Source: Membranipora membranacea
Lineage: Eukaryota; Bryozoa; Gymnolaemata; Cheilostomatida; Membraniporidae
Direction of reading: 5' to 3'
NCBI GenBank assembly: GCA_914767715.1
Contig: OU612069.1
Coordinates: 26,471,387-26,535,386, forward strand
Length of the DNA stretch: 64,000 nucleotides
The position numbers and the translations under genes are program-made. Position 1 is the first letter of the stretch. The number at the start of each line of letters is the position of its first letter. Positions 23,701 to 35,734 of this stretch are shown one piece after another. The notes under the pieces are model-generated. The model was not told the DNA's origin. It searched no databases and saw nothing but the letters and a program-made list of their open reading frames with translations.

Positions 23701-26603
23701 AGACGCCACATCATATCAGGGTGAGAAAAACTCTCTACCTCGGCATAAAATAGCTATCTGCTCTAGTTATATAGAAAACCACTAACAATTCTGCTGGGCC
23801 CTGAACTGGGAAGCTCTCCAAAATTTGTTATTTAGCTCATTTTTGCTTTCATACAGGGGGCCGCCAGGCGGGGAAGGGGGATAAGAGTCTGGGGGGGCAC
23901 GGACAACTTCAATACCCTTGGTCAGGTAAAAAAAATTATGATTTAATTGACAATGGCTATAAAGCCGCGAATAAAGATCGATTTTCAGACGAGAAAGAAA
24001 CGTTGTTGCTATTTTGTGCGCTGCGATTAGTAAGTTGATGCTTAGGATATTGGGATGTAGCTGTATTCTAGTGGCAATGGTAGTCTCTTTAATTAATTAC
24101 TAAGCTGAAATTTATTACAAATAAATAAAATATATACAAACATACAAAATACTAAGCTAACGATTCCACTCACCCAACATCAGGATTAGGGTACTAAGGG
24201 TAGCACTAACAACAACAAATATGGCAGAACTGACAGCCATTAAGGTGAACTTTCGTTTGAATACATTCACAAACTGATGCGGGTCAGGCTCAGCTAAACT
24301 ATAATCGTATCCGACTGCCGCACAGAACACCACAGAAACTGTGTCCCCGAGCTTCCAGACCCAGTAATACCAAGCGTAGAGCTTCCTCACTTGATCTCTA
24401 CTAATCATCTGACAACAAAAAGCAAATAAAAAAATCTTATCTGATGGTTCAAAAATATAATTTCAACATGTATACCTTAATAACTTATTAAAGTATTGCC
24501 CATAATCACGTGTTCTTATTGGAAAGTCTGGACTGACAAAATTTAAGCCCTCTGTGCCTTTACCTACCTCTATACATCTGTCTGAGAAAATGGGTCTCAT
24601 TGCGGTAGAGCAAAACTTATAGGAATTCCCAAAATTGGAGTTGTGGCTATAATTTAGTAGATACTTTCAAAAGAGGAATTCTCCGCATGAACAACTTATT
24701 GTCCACTGTGTATGCCATCGGAAAAGCGATTGGCTACTAACCGATTGGATGCTCTGCGATTACTGGAAAAGGAGGATCCTAAATCTGCAAGGAAACAAAA
24801 ATACACATAATCTAAAGACATTATTGGGTTTATTCTGGCAGGACCAACCTGGTCTCCTGCTAATGCAGGGATAATTGATTCCAGTGTAGACTGAGCACCA
24901 GATATAATGCAGACAACCATCAGGTAAACAAGAGCCATCTTGTTTAAGTGCAGATAGCCCATTGATCTCAGAGGATTGATAGAGAAGTCAACTTTATAAG
25001 TCATATTCACTCCGCCTGAGATTTTACAATTAAAATTGTCCGATAGCTCAAACATCACTCCAGATATGTATCCAAACCTATCAGACAAACCGATAACAAA
25101 ACAAGAAATTTGAAAACACTTTACACCACAAATGAACAAATCAATTCAGGACCACTTCCTCTGCAACTTGGCAGCTGGATTCATTCAAGAGATATTTCTA
25201 AACTGATATATACTCCCAAAGGCTCTTCTTGTATTAAGCTTCAAGGTTCCAAACATTGCCAGGTCATACGGATAATTTTTACAGCGCTGTCACTATGTTT
25301 TTTTACAAGGATTCAGGTTGTTGAATCAATCATGCAAACCATGTGAGCAAATGGGTAATGCTTGAAGACGCAAAAAACACTGCACTATTGGTCTTCAAAT
25401 TGAAGAGGGTGGTAAAAATGGTTTACAATTAATTAAACTGTTTTGCTGTTTCGGAACTCCAGAATCTCGTTTATTGTATAGAAGGTCCCAAATAGCCTGT
25501 GAAATAAACTATAATTTTTTTTGGATAAAACCGCAAAGAATAGCAGTGTTAGCTCGTTGGTGGACTTGCACACATTTTAGGTACTCACCCGATCCATATG
25601 ATTACCGTCGCACACAGAAGCATTCTTGTTTTTCTGATCCATGCATCAGAAACTAGTCCACTGATGACTGCGCCTAAGTTGATTGTAACCAGGGAGGCTA
25701 TGTGCACAGATTGTAACCTTTAAAGGGAGAGAATAATGGCAGAGCTTGGGTCTTGTTAAAAATAAGGCAATGGTTGGCACACCCTTAACACTGTTCTGTT
25801 CGAGGCCAGGTTAGGGCAAGAAGCATTCTAGACAGCTTATCAAAGTCTATACAGCATGTTAGCACGGTAAGCAATGCTAAAATTTGTATGGCGGTTTTAA
25901 CCCTATTGTAGCTTTATGGTATTCAAGCTTATGAAAATGTGATAAGAGAGCATTAGTCTGGTCCTGAATCAAGGATAGAACTGCAATTCAAATGTGTGAT
26001 TACAGATTTTAATAAAGAATTTAAATTCATGATGCAAATAACAATAAGGACCTGATTTATATAAATGATTCAAACAAGATGTAAAAGCAGGGACAATCCA
26101 ACATGTTGTATTAATAAACTTGACTCAGCATTGAGTTGTAGCTTAGATGAAAGAACATAGAGAGAGATAGCTAGCCGTTAATTGTTCTTACCTATTGGTA
26201 GATAAGGATCGAACCCAGGAATATTTACTGTGTTAGGCTTACTTGTTTGAGCTAATGCATGACATGATGAGGTCACAATGAAAATCTATCAGGTGATATT
26301 AACTTACCTTTGTGTGACAACGGGCAACGATAACGGATCATACAGCACTATTATGAACGGTATCCATGTAGCGAGTGCCCTGATTGCCATACACCTGAAG
26401 AAGTCACAGAGCACGAGTCCCACTACAGCTATTTTCTGGTTCTGCTGTGAGTAGAAGTCACCCAGTGCGGATCTGAAGTTCAGAACTCCTCTGTGTCTGT
26501 TGATGCTTTCCGACGGTGACACATTCAATAGAGGCTCTACCTCGGCACTATTATGAACCAAGCTGGGCTTCTCCGCTGTGGTGGTAGATATTGTTGTTCC
26601 CAT
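20748..26603 (-). CDS. POT/SLC15-like oligopeptide transporter, copy B
   Basis: Paralogue of gene A with the same architecture and no break that I can see. Minus-strand exons: 26603-26308, 25717-25589, 25077-24849, 24408-24174, 23557-23464, 23282-23117, 22859-22773, 22534-22363, 21384-21316, 20977-20748. They total 1707 nt, i.e. 568 residues plus stop, with consistent splice phases. Exons 1, 2, 5, 9 and 10 have identical lengths in A and B (296, 129, 94, 172, 69 nt). POT signatures: SGLVSDAWIRKTRML (loop after TM2), ESIIPALAGDQ, KLYAWYYWVWKLGDT, RERANLGKFFCVLICLIPT (TM7) and SAPRSMQATAMGMF. The TM7-TM8 loop is one 29-residue exon with N-S-T and N-A-S sequons. The 33-nt exon of A has no recognised counterpart. 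MGTTIST is chosen as the start because it matches A's first-exon length; an upstream in-frame ATG exists at 26705. Confidence 0.77.
26175..26265 (-). repeat. Possible tRNA-derived SINE remnant
   Basis: On the minus strand a B-box-like GGGTTCGATCC (near 26208-26218) follows about 40 bp after an A-box-like CATTAGCTCAAACAAGTAAG. It lies in intron 1 of gene B. Only one copy was seen, so the call rests on the promoter boxes alone. Confidence 0.35.
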
Positions 26604-26959
26604 GTTCAGGTATTTCTTACGTTGTTCACATAGGGCTCTAATTTTCAGGCAAGCTCTCTGAACAAATAAGACAGGTGTACCTTGGCTGAGAATATGGACA
26701 ACCATTTAGTCAAAACAGCTAGATACAGCCCATATTTATAGCACTGAAATAATTCACACCATGTGAGATATTGCATATTGAGATAAGCTTATCTCAGTGA
26801 AACACAATTAGTCATGTACATTATTGTAACTTGTGCTGACATTTATCTTTATTCTTGATAAGCATTGACAATTAATCACCAAAGCATCACAATTATTTCA
26901 GCATATTATGGGGCAAACTCGTTACTGGAGGAACAGTTTAAGAGGGGATGTAATTCAGA

Positions 26960-27150
26960 TCCTGTAGTATTGTAAACTGTCCCCCGCGCGAAGGGAACCC
27001 AGGGACACTTTACAATATTGTAAACTCTCACGGGGACACTTTTCAATAAAAACAGACCTAATGTAAACTCTCCACCCCTATTGTAAACTGCCCCCCCCCT
27101 ATTGTAAACTGTCCCCCCTATTGTAAACTGTCCCCCCCCCCCCCTATTGA
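26960..27150. repeat. C-rich minisatellite
   Basis: Irregular tandem copies of a ~16-20 bp unit ATTGTAAACTGTCCCCCC. The C-runs reach 12 or so near 27132-27143, and the runs become G-tracts on the minus strand. It lies just upstream of gene B's first exon. Low-complexity protein readings through it are not real genes. Confidence 0.85.
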
Positions 27151-27209
27151 TGACTGTATGTTTCAAGGGCTCAGCTGTTTATCATCATTCTAAATAGGTC
27201 AGATCATCT

Positions 27210-27400
27210 AACTGGAGCATACCATGATGTTCTGGCTGCCAGTATGATGGCCCAAGCTGGGGTTCAAGTCCCGGCCGCGGCAGAGTCTTTTCATGTTTTT
27301 CCCATCATGGGAATGATTAGAATCCACTGGATTCTAACCATTCGAAATTGGAGTGAACCACAAAATCGAAGCATGGAACCATAGTGTATGTCTTGTCAAG
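27210..27400 (+). repeat. Possible tRNA-derived SINE
   Basis: A B-box-like GGTTCAAGTCCC at about 27253-27264, preceded at tRNA-like spacing by GGCTGCCAGTATGATGGCCC. It is followed by a tail with the small inverted pair CCCATCATGGG / GAATGATTAGAATCCACTGG. Single copy in the window, so tentative. Confidence 0.4.
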
Positions 27401-27616
27401 ACAGGCTACATTGAGTCATGTTTAATAGCGTAAGACATGATGATTAATCATCTATTGATTTAAAACTCATTAGAAAATCAATATTTCAAGTGCACCTGCT
27501 GTGGCATACATTGTGAACCTGTCATATGACTAAAAACTAAACCCAAAATTATGTATTCCCACACTTTTCATATCTAATTTTCATTTAAAAAAGAGAATTA
27601 GTTTCCAAAAATCGAT

Positions 27617-28182
27617 CAGCAGAGTCAAATATAGTTAAGGCATGTGTGGCTATAAAGATTTTCAAAAATAATAACCATTTACTGAAAAAAATTGCTATAT
27701 GTAAATCAGTCATCACTGATTGATAGTGACCTGAGTGATAGTTCATGAGTGTCCCACTTTTGACATCAAATTCTTCCTTATCAATGTAAACAAATCTCTC
27801 TGATGTATTTGTATTTGTACAGAATCGGAATTGATTGATCTATCAACCTAGATAGGGATTGGAGAAAGTGAATCTGAACTGAAGCCCCCGTTTAATTAGC
27901 ATTGCTACCACCTAAACTACCAGTTAACCATTTTACAGACTCATCTATGATGATGATACAGTCTTCCTGTCATCTAGTAACAACCTTCAACAGCTGTGGA
28001 AGAAGACCTTAGAAGATTTAAATGTCACTGTGAATTGGTGCAGTTGTAACTGGATGGTTGTAAATGGTCAGAAATTTCATGGTACGTTATTTAGTATCTC
28101 AGATCCCCTTTATGACCACATTTACAGGGTATGTTCAGGGAAGTATCATCCTTATCATAGTTAGAGGGATTTAGCCCCATAT
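27617..28182. repeat. Duplicated block, copy 1 (contains LINE RT remnant)
   Basis: Shared with 29407-29953. It starts AGCAGAGTCAAATATAGTTA and ends in a GTATCATCCTTATCAT...GGATTTAGCCCCATAT block. Near 27945-28080 (+) it contains a reading with DDDTVFLSSSNNLQQLWKK, which resembles the Y-A-D-D catalytic box and following helix of a LINE RT. The block therefore includes a retrotransposon remnant. 240-bp repeat units follow directly. Confidence 0.8.
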
Positions 28183-28680
28183 GCTTACAATCGTATCTCT
28201 TCATTATTTTCGTACACAATGCCCAGTAAAATTTGATGAATTGCTCTTGATAAAGTTTATCAGGGAATGATGTATGTGGGGTAACTGGTAGAAAATCAAA
28301 ACATATTATCATTCACCGAACATTGAATTTAATTCATGATTATCACTGAGTATTGAATACAGAATATTATTGTACAGGGAACTACCATCATTATCTTAAA
28401 ATAGAATGATTTCGCTCCATATGTTTACAATCATATCTCTTCATTACTTTCGTACACGATGCCCAGTAAAAGTTGATGAATTGATCTTGATAAAGTTTAT
28501 CAGAGAATGGTGTATGTGGGGTAACTGGTAGGAAATCAAAACAAATTATCATTCACCGAACATCAGATTTCATTTCATGATATCCCAAAATATTGAAATA
28601 CCAAATAATCTCCCTCGCTGCGGCTTATTGCGTTAGTGGAGTGCTCATGTAAAAGAAACCTCAACTACCAGTAAAACATG
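28180..28680. repeat. Two ~240-bp repeat units
   Basis: Two tandem units (28180-28417 and 28418-28680) of the family at 7545-8265. The second ends with the same terminal variant as the third unit there (GGAGTGCTCATGTAAA...CCTCAACTACCAG). The minus-strand reading of the first is open from 28312 to 28091 (73 codons, with FIKFYWALCTKIMKRYDC). Confidence 0.85.
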
Positions 28681-28726
28681 ATGAATCATGAACTATTGAT
28701 TTAAAATTCACTAGAAAATCATTATT

Positions 28727-29396
28727 TGGGTTTGGTCCCAAAACGGCCTCTGCGGCCCAAAACGGCCCATCTTGGTTTTTGAGTTCTCCAAGTCCCAAAA
28801 CCTCTAAAAATGAGTTAAGTCAACGAATTAAAGTTTTTGTGAAAAAAACTCTAGTTTTAAAATTTTTCAAAAAAAAGTCCCATCTTGGGTTTTGAGTTCT
28901 CCAAGTCCCAAAACCTCTAAAAATGAGTTCAGTCAGTTCAGTTCGAAAAACTTAAGTTCGTTGACTTAACTCATTTTTTAGAGGTTTTGGGACTTGGAGA
29001 ACTCAAAAACCAAGATGGGCCGTTTTTTGGAAAAATTTGAAAACTTGAAATTTTCTCACAAAAACTTAAATTCGTTGATTTAACTCATTTTTTAGAGGTT
29101 TTGGGACTTGGAGAACTCAAAAACCAAGATGGGCCGTTTTTTGGAAAAATTTGAAAACTTGAAATTTTTTCACAAAAACTTAAATTCGTTGATTTAACTC
29201 ATTTTTTAGAGGTTTCGGGACTTGGAGAACTCAAAAACCAAGATGGGCCGTTTTTTTGAAAAATTTGAAAACTTGAGTTTTTTTCACAAAAACTTAAGTT
29301 CGTTGCCTTAACTCATTTTTTAGAGGTTTTGGGACTTGAAGAACTCATAAATCATGCTGGGCCGTTTTGGGCCTCGGGCCGTTTTGGGCTTTTTCC
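28727..29396. repeat. Foldback element built from ~120-bp internal repeats
   Basis: Both ends are GC-richer and complementary: CCCAAAACGGCC...GGCCCAAAACGGCCC on the left, GGGCCGTTTTGGGCC...GGGCCGTTTTGGGC on the right. Inside are about two copies of a ~120-bp unit in one orientation (28780-28935) and four in the opposite orientation (about 28950-29350), carrying TTTTAGAGGTTTTGGGACTT and GGAGAACTCAAAAACCAAGA. The arms can pair into a long hairpin. It sits between the two copies of the duplicated block. Confidence 0.88.
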
Positions 29397-29406
29397 AAAA
29401 AAAGAA

Positions 29407-29953
29407 GAGCAGAGTCAAATATAGTTGAGGCATGTGTGGCTATAATGACTTTCAAAATTTGCTGAGAAAATTTGCTATATGTAATACAGTCATTATTGAT
29501 TGATAGTGCATTGTTCATGAGTGTCCCACTTATGGCATCAAATTCTTCCTTATCAATGTAAACAAATCTCTCTGATGTATTTGGCGCCAAAATGGAGCAC
29601 ATGTACAGAATTGGAATTGGTCGATCTATCAACCTAGATAGGGATGGGAGAAGGTGATTCCGAACTGAACTAGCATTGCAACCACCTAAACTACCAGTTA
29701 ACCATGTTACAAACTCATCTATGATGATGATACTTCCTGTCATCTAGTAACAACCTTCAACAGCTGTGGAAGAAGACCTTGGAATATTTAAATGTCTCTG
29801 TGAATTGGTGCAACTGTAACCGGATGGATTTAAATGGTCAAATAACTCATGGTATGTTATTTAATATCTCAGATCGCCTTGATGACCACATTTTACGGTT
29901 ATGTTCAGAGAAGTATCATCCTTATCATTGTTAGAAGGATTTAGCCCCATATT
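29407..29953. repeat. Duplicated block, copy 2
   Basis: Second copy of 27617-28182, with several small indels, including GGCGCCAAAATGGAGCACAT (29583-29602) that copy 1 lacks. It carries the same LINE RT-like remnant near 29730-29855. The 240-bp family resumes at its right edge. Confidence 0.78.
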
Positions 29954-30232
29954 TATTCATTATTGTACAGGGAACTATCATCATTACCTTAATTAGAATG
30001 ATTTCGCTCCATATGTTTCCAATAGTATCGCTTCATTATTTCAGTACACAATGGCCGGTAAAAGTTGATGAATTGATCTTGATAAAGTTTATCAGAGAAT
30101 GATGCATGTGGGCTGACTGGTAGGAAATCAAAACTAATTATCATTCACCGAACATCGGATTTGAATTCATGATTATCACTGAGTATTGAATACAGAATAT
30201 TATTGTACAGGGAACTACCATCATTATCTTAA
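29950..30232. repeat. ~240-bp repeat unit, partial plus full copy
   Basis: A partial unit (29953-30010) followed by one nearly complete unit ending with CAGGGAACTACCATCATTAT at about 30207-30226. After this the sequence is unrelated. Confidence 0.82.
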
Positions 30233-30584
30233 CTTTCATGAGATAGTAGCTAGTCAATATGGATGGCTGTATCCAGGGATCTTCATCAATCAGTATATAG
30301 ATGATCGGCATTGGGAATCAACAGGAAATTCCTACACTTCATCACAACGCGTCATACTTGATTACTACATTATGAATATCTCATACTAGTAGATTGACAG
30401 CTAAGATAAAAATTTCCTGTGTCTACTATAACAACAAGCTAGACCTCGTTGTGCAATCAAAGTTTTTCTATGAAATTATAAACAAAACATGCCCCTCAAT
30501 TTAATCCAATTTAATTATTGCAGCCATTTTGGTTTAGGGACTGCTGACTGCCCGGTGATGCTAAACCAGAGCTTATACTTTTGA

Positions 30585-30795
30585 TTTTCATTGTTGAGTA
30601 TGTTGCCTCTATCTGTGAAGGCAAACTGAAAGTGGATTCATATTAAGTGGTGCCAGGGTTGAATACTACTTAAAATACATAACTATACACATTAGCTTTA
30701 AATTACTGAGCCATCCTTCAGGAGGCCTGTAGAATGACTAGTGTGAGCTTTCTAACCAGAATGCTGCATTTTGTTCTTCTTCCATATTAGCTGAA
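30585..30795. repeat. Interspersed repeat, copy 2
   Basis: Counterpart of 10730-10950, sharing GAGCCATCCTTCAGGAGGCC and TGTAGAATGACTAGTGTGAG. The two copies differ in the middle, which suggests they are old. Confidence 0.8.
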
Positions 30796-31978
30796 GCTGA
30801 GGAAACCCTCATAAAGAATCTGCACTCGTTACGAATAGCAAATGTCCCATTTTAAAGAGCGAGCCTTGCTCTAACTTTTACCACTGGTGAGACCAATGTG
30901 ATAAACGGTGACTTCTAATAAGCACGCTGGAAAAATAAGCAGAGACCACAATGATGTAATTGAGTTCTTGACCTGTTACTGGTACCAATGCGATTTGACG
31001 CGTGCCTGCAATTCAAGTTGATAGTTGCCAACTAACAAAATCATGACCAACTGAAATATAATCACTGGTTAAGAGGCAACAAGAATATATCCATTAAACA
31101 CTGAGAAATTATTCTAGATATCTCATTTATGAGAAATCAGTGGTAAGGAATTTTCCAAGATGAGACTAGAGATAACCTGATCTGAAAGTATTGCCACATA
31201 TCCATTTTGTCCAATGTAGCTTGTGATATACTGCATAGCAGTGAGAGGACAACTCAATTGAACTATAACTTGACAGCAAAATTGCTACCATTTTGCATTA
31301 ACACAAGGAAATCTGAAAAATCTCATACAACCGCTGATGCTTGCTAACCGAATATTTTATAGTTATACGATCATTTATTTTTAGTAAATTTAACTATGCA
31401 TTATATGTCTCGGTCTTGTCTCGGTCCTGTCCCAAAGTTAGTTGCTGTCACGGTCTCGTCCTGTTTTGCCAAAATCTGACAGTTTGTCATCATTATTAGC
31501 AACATGATATCTGTAAACAGTTGAATTTCAAGGTCTGATAGTTAAAACACCGGTAAAGGCTTCACTTCTGATTTATGACTGATCTAATGTTTGGTTGTCA
31601 ATGCTTTTGGGTTCTCATTGAAAACATGTGAGGCAATTATCCTATTTGAGACTCTGGTTCTCCCGAAATTTTGTGAAAATTATCGAAAAATTATATGGTA
31701 ATATGCTTAAGTGGCCACATTTTTACACCTAATTTATTCTGCAGGGGATGTCTTTGATGACGGCAACATGTAAAATCATGGTACTTTGGATTTGCTGGTG
31801 TGAAATAAGACAATCAAGACTAAGATCATGCCATACAACAGTAGTACTCTTAACAATGCAGCATACAGATATTTGCAGTGAGGACAACATCAAGATCATG
31901 TGCGTGTGACCATCACACTTGTCGGTATTACGGGTTAGAAGGTCAAAAGTGTAGAGAGAAGTTTCTAGAAAATACAAA
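30796..31978. other. Non-coding stretch, nothing recognised
   Basis: AT-rich sequence with a short CTCGGTC/CTGTCC-type tandem tract near 31410-31470. No gene or RNA recognised. It probably contains the 5' flank of the importin-like relic that follows. Confidence 0.4.
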
Positions 31979-34650
31979 ATGGATGGTGACACAATAGAAA
32001 ACACTACAGTTACTCATGTTCCAGGAGTTGGGGTGAGTTCGAAAGTACCTAACAGGAATGAGTCACAGAGTCACTCCATACACTTTTTCTGTGTTCTTAG
32101 TTACGTTTGCGATGTTTCTGTTAAGACATACCCGCCAGACCCACATGCCAGAAAAACACTTACTTATTTGATTTCAAATATTTAGCAAGGTAGCATGCTG
32201 CTTTGGAACATGAATTTGAGTATGAAAGTCTAGTTTAGTAGTAGATGTCTAACAAATCAACAGTGCCTTTTATCCTAGTCTCCTCAAAGCTGGAAGATAC
32301 AAAAGAGCACAGTGGGATATTTACCTCAGCATCATGAGAGTATCGACCAATCACTGAAGATCTCACTCAAGCATGAGTTATCTCCTGAAGGTCAGCTTAA
32401 CTCTCGAATATAATCATTGTGAAGTCGGTCAGATAGTACTGTTTGCGATGACATCTTCATATTATCTGGTTAAAATTGATAAGCTCCATTAGGAGTTGTA
32501 CTTGTTTATGGGTTTCAAGTGGCTCTACAGTACAAACCACTTTTAAACACTGCAAAGGCTCTAATCCGCCATCAAAAAGGTGTTTATTATAACTGTAATA
32601 AAATTTCCAGGAAACTTGATTTGATGACTATTGTCTCATACTGAGTTATAATGCAATGAGTTGAAGTTTTTGCCTGTTTCAGTATCGGATGCTGAGATGA
32701 CTTACTCTGACAGCTCAGAAGAGGAGGAGGAGGGAGATAACGGCAGCGCTCCATATGTAGATGTGATGACTAATATCGAGAAGCTGTCTGGATACTGATC
32801 TACCTACAGAGATACAGGCAGCCATGAGAGTTAGGTGAGTTAAGGTATCAACCATTAAGGTAGTGTGAAACATTGCCGTAGTCTGTCAGGGGAACAAGAA
32901 ATATGCTTCTCAGATATATATGTATAATTTTCTGCAATATTTATATCAGTATGAAAACCCTATGATTCGACTAAAGATGTGACTCTTATTTCCTTTCTGA
33001 CACTCTCCAACAAAGCCAAAATATCTGACCTTCTGACAGTTTGGTGACTACTGACGCCATATTTCCGGACTGAACGATAAATTTTAGCTGTGTGCCAATA
33101 GCAACTAGGTAGAACTCATTTCTTTCAATAAGTTTATCCAAAATAGACACTTTATTATGATGATAGATTATTTTTACTTATTGGAGATTTCAAGATGGTC
33201 ATGTAAGTTTATCATGATTTTGTGATTAATATCAGAACAAAAATTTATTTTCTTTCTCAAACTGTTCTAAAGTATTAATTCTATTGACAGGCGAGACATT
33301 TCAAAACCCAGCGTTACCCGTATAGAGGAGTATATATCACTCGGTCTCATCCCTGTTCTTCTACAGTGCACGGAGCCTAGCAAGGAGTAAGTTTGTATCA
33401 TTAATACTTATGCGTAATCGTCAATATTAACTGTTCTATCATCTTATTGGTCAATAGGGTAATAATATTGGTATATACAGTAGTTCTCACTCAATACAAA
33501 CACCAAGTAGTGTAGTTATTTAAATTCATTACTCAATGCACCTCAATCAGTAATAAAACTGATAATACTTCATGGGTATGATCTTGAAATATTTTTTTCA
33601 TAAAAGTCAGAAATGATGAGGAGTACATAGATTCCTACAGCTGATTCAGTATGGCACTGAAGTGGCTTACTCGCTAAGTTGCTAAATAAATTATGGCCAG
33701 ATGTCGATTCTTTTGTTGAGAAGAGGCAACTTGTCATAAAATGTTTGTCACACAATTCTGATTATATTCATCTTTTCTTATGTTAGATACAAGGCAATAT
33801 TTTGATTGGTTTTTTAGAATGATTATTCAGTATGAAGGTCTTTGGGCGCTGACTAACATAGCGGCAGGGACGTCACATCATACATCTGAAGTAGCCAAGG
33901 CCGGAGCTTTACCCAGACTTATCAAGATACTCCAATCTCCACACATTAAAGTCCGAGGGTAGGCTATATGGGCGCTGGGCAACATCATTGGCTAGTAAAC
34001 TCCTATTCACTCTTAGCCTGAGAATTTTGCAGTCATGCATGTGACTTTCTGACTTATCTTTAGGAATAGGTCTTCTGACAAGCAACTGTGTACAATCCCC
34101 TGATGTCGGTAGTTGTCATGAGAAGTATCACTTTGCATTTGCATGATGCCCCCTCCCCTCAATGTTGGTTTAAAGGTGTCCTATGGCATTCGATTTCAAT
34201 GCAGTTCACTTATTTCAAACCTCTGGGGAACACAAAGATTTGTTCTAATTAAGCAGAGTCTGAGTTAGGTGGCATAAGAATGCGTTGAGATATGGCTGAA
34301 GGGACCAATTTGAATCAAAAGGAGTTTGGAAATATGAAGTTTGCATGAACCACTGTATCAAAAACAAGGTCAAAGATGGAAGGCGAATCGTTTCTATGAC
34401 AGCCCTCAGACTAATGCTGATACAATGTTCGTCTTGTTCTAACTAGTTAAATTGAATTCAACGACATCATAGTACATAACATCCTTAAAAATGCAGGCCT
34501 GGGTACTGTTTACTGGTAATTGGCTCATTTGATCCTGGGTGGGGAAGCAACCACTTGAACCATCAATGCCCTTAATAGTCAAACACTCATCATATTTAAA
34601 AATCTTCACACAACTCCGAATTCTCAACCTGATCAGCGACTGAGGCCACC

Positions 34651-34835
34651 AGAGAATTGTGTGGGTCTGTCATCATGCCTAACAACTTGATCTGTGTATC
34701 TGTTTGTATCTGTGTACCCGCGTATCCTTGTTCCTGTGTACCTGCGTACCCGTGTACCTTTGTATCCATGTATATGTGTATCCGTGTACCTTTTCACCTG
34801 TGTACCCCTGTAAATGTGAACCCATGTAGATTGGA
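34651..34835. repeat. GTGTACC-type minisatellite
   Basis: Irregular tandem copies of a ~6/12-bp unit (CGTGTACC, TGTGTATC, CTGCGTACC variants), giving artificial open frames on both strands. It lies within an intron of the importin-like relic, upstream of the gypsy insertion. Confidence 0.8.
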
Positions 34836-35162
34836 CTAAGCTCATATCCTGGTTCTCATCGGCTGTTAGAACTGATGAGGCACCACCGCCTACAGCTTGT
34901 TGTGATGAAGAGGTGGATCAGTGGGAAATTCAGATAGGTTTCCTGAATTCACTTCAATCACTGAACTTGATTATCTTTTCAGCATTAGCACAGCATTGGA
35001 CTTGAAGTTAGTTGAAGACTCTTTATCTAGGGGCGTTACGATACTGTGACATCTTTTAGCTTTCCTTTGATGTATGAACCTAGTGTATCGAAGCGCCTCC
35101 TACGCTGAAGCTTGCCATCAAAACTAAGATATAAGTGACCACTATCTTTCCTAGATCAAGTG

Positions 35163-35378
35163 TGTCGTATTCTGGAGTTGTCATAACTATACTTGATGCA
35201 AGACAACTCCCTATTTCCTATAACTCTGTAGGCACAGTGTTGCCTGTGCACATTCCTTTTAGTGCTGTATCCTGTTTGGAGCAAGAAGCAATAATATAAT
35301 GGCTCATTAAACACAAACAATATCAGTCTGATTGATGTATTACTACTTGCCATCAATACACGACACCACAATATAACA
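35163..35378 (+). repeat. Ty3/gypsy 5' LTR
   Basis: 216 bp, starting TGTCGTATTCTGG and ending ACACCACAATATAACA (TG...CA termini). It has the same length as the 3' LTR and differs from it at about 8 positions by eye. Confidence 0.95.
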
Positions 35379-35734
35379 AACTGGCGACGAGGATGAAACA
35401 CAAGGAGAAGAATTAAAGGCAAGTAAACCTACTATATGCTTGTAAATTGTCTTGGAAAATTCATGCATGGCACTCAGCCTGAAATTTTAATCTCCTTACT
35501 AGCATAGATTCAAGCTTAATGTTGCTGTTATGCTAGGAAATAGGTAGGATTTAGCAAAGGTATAAATTCTAAAACAAGCTAGTGGAGATAGTGGGTGAGT
35601 AATGCATGTTTTGTAGGATTTGTGAATTGATTTAGGCATGAGATCTTTGTGAGAAGCTATTGCTAGGATTTGAAAACTGTTGAAATCTGCATTAAGCAAG
35701 CTTACTCTGTAAAATAGACTCATTACCCTGTATC

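Noticed and set aside
26906-27166. Gly/Tyr/Asn-rich minus-strand frame resembling a repeat protein
   Set aside because: Translation of the C-run minisatellite; an artefact of low complexity.
29345-29743. 132-codon minus-strand open frame
   Set aside because: It overlaps the foldback element's end and the duplicated block, whose RT-like remnant reads on the other strand; no family resemblance and not conserved as a frame in the sister copy.
34633-34845. Open frames on both strands with repeated RYTGTRIRGYT / CVPAYPC peptides
   Set aside because: Product of the GTGTACC minisatellite.
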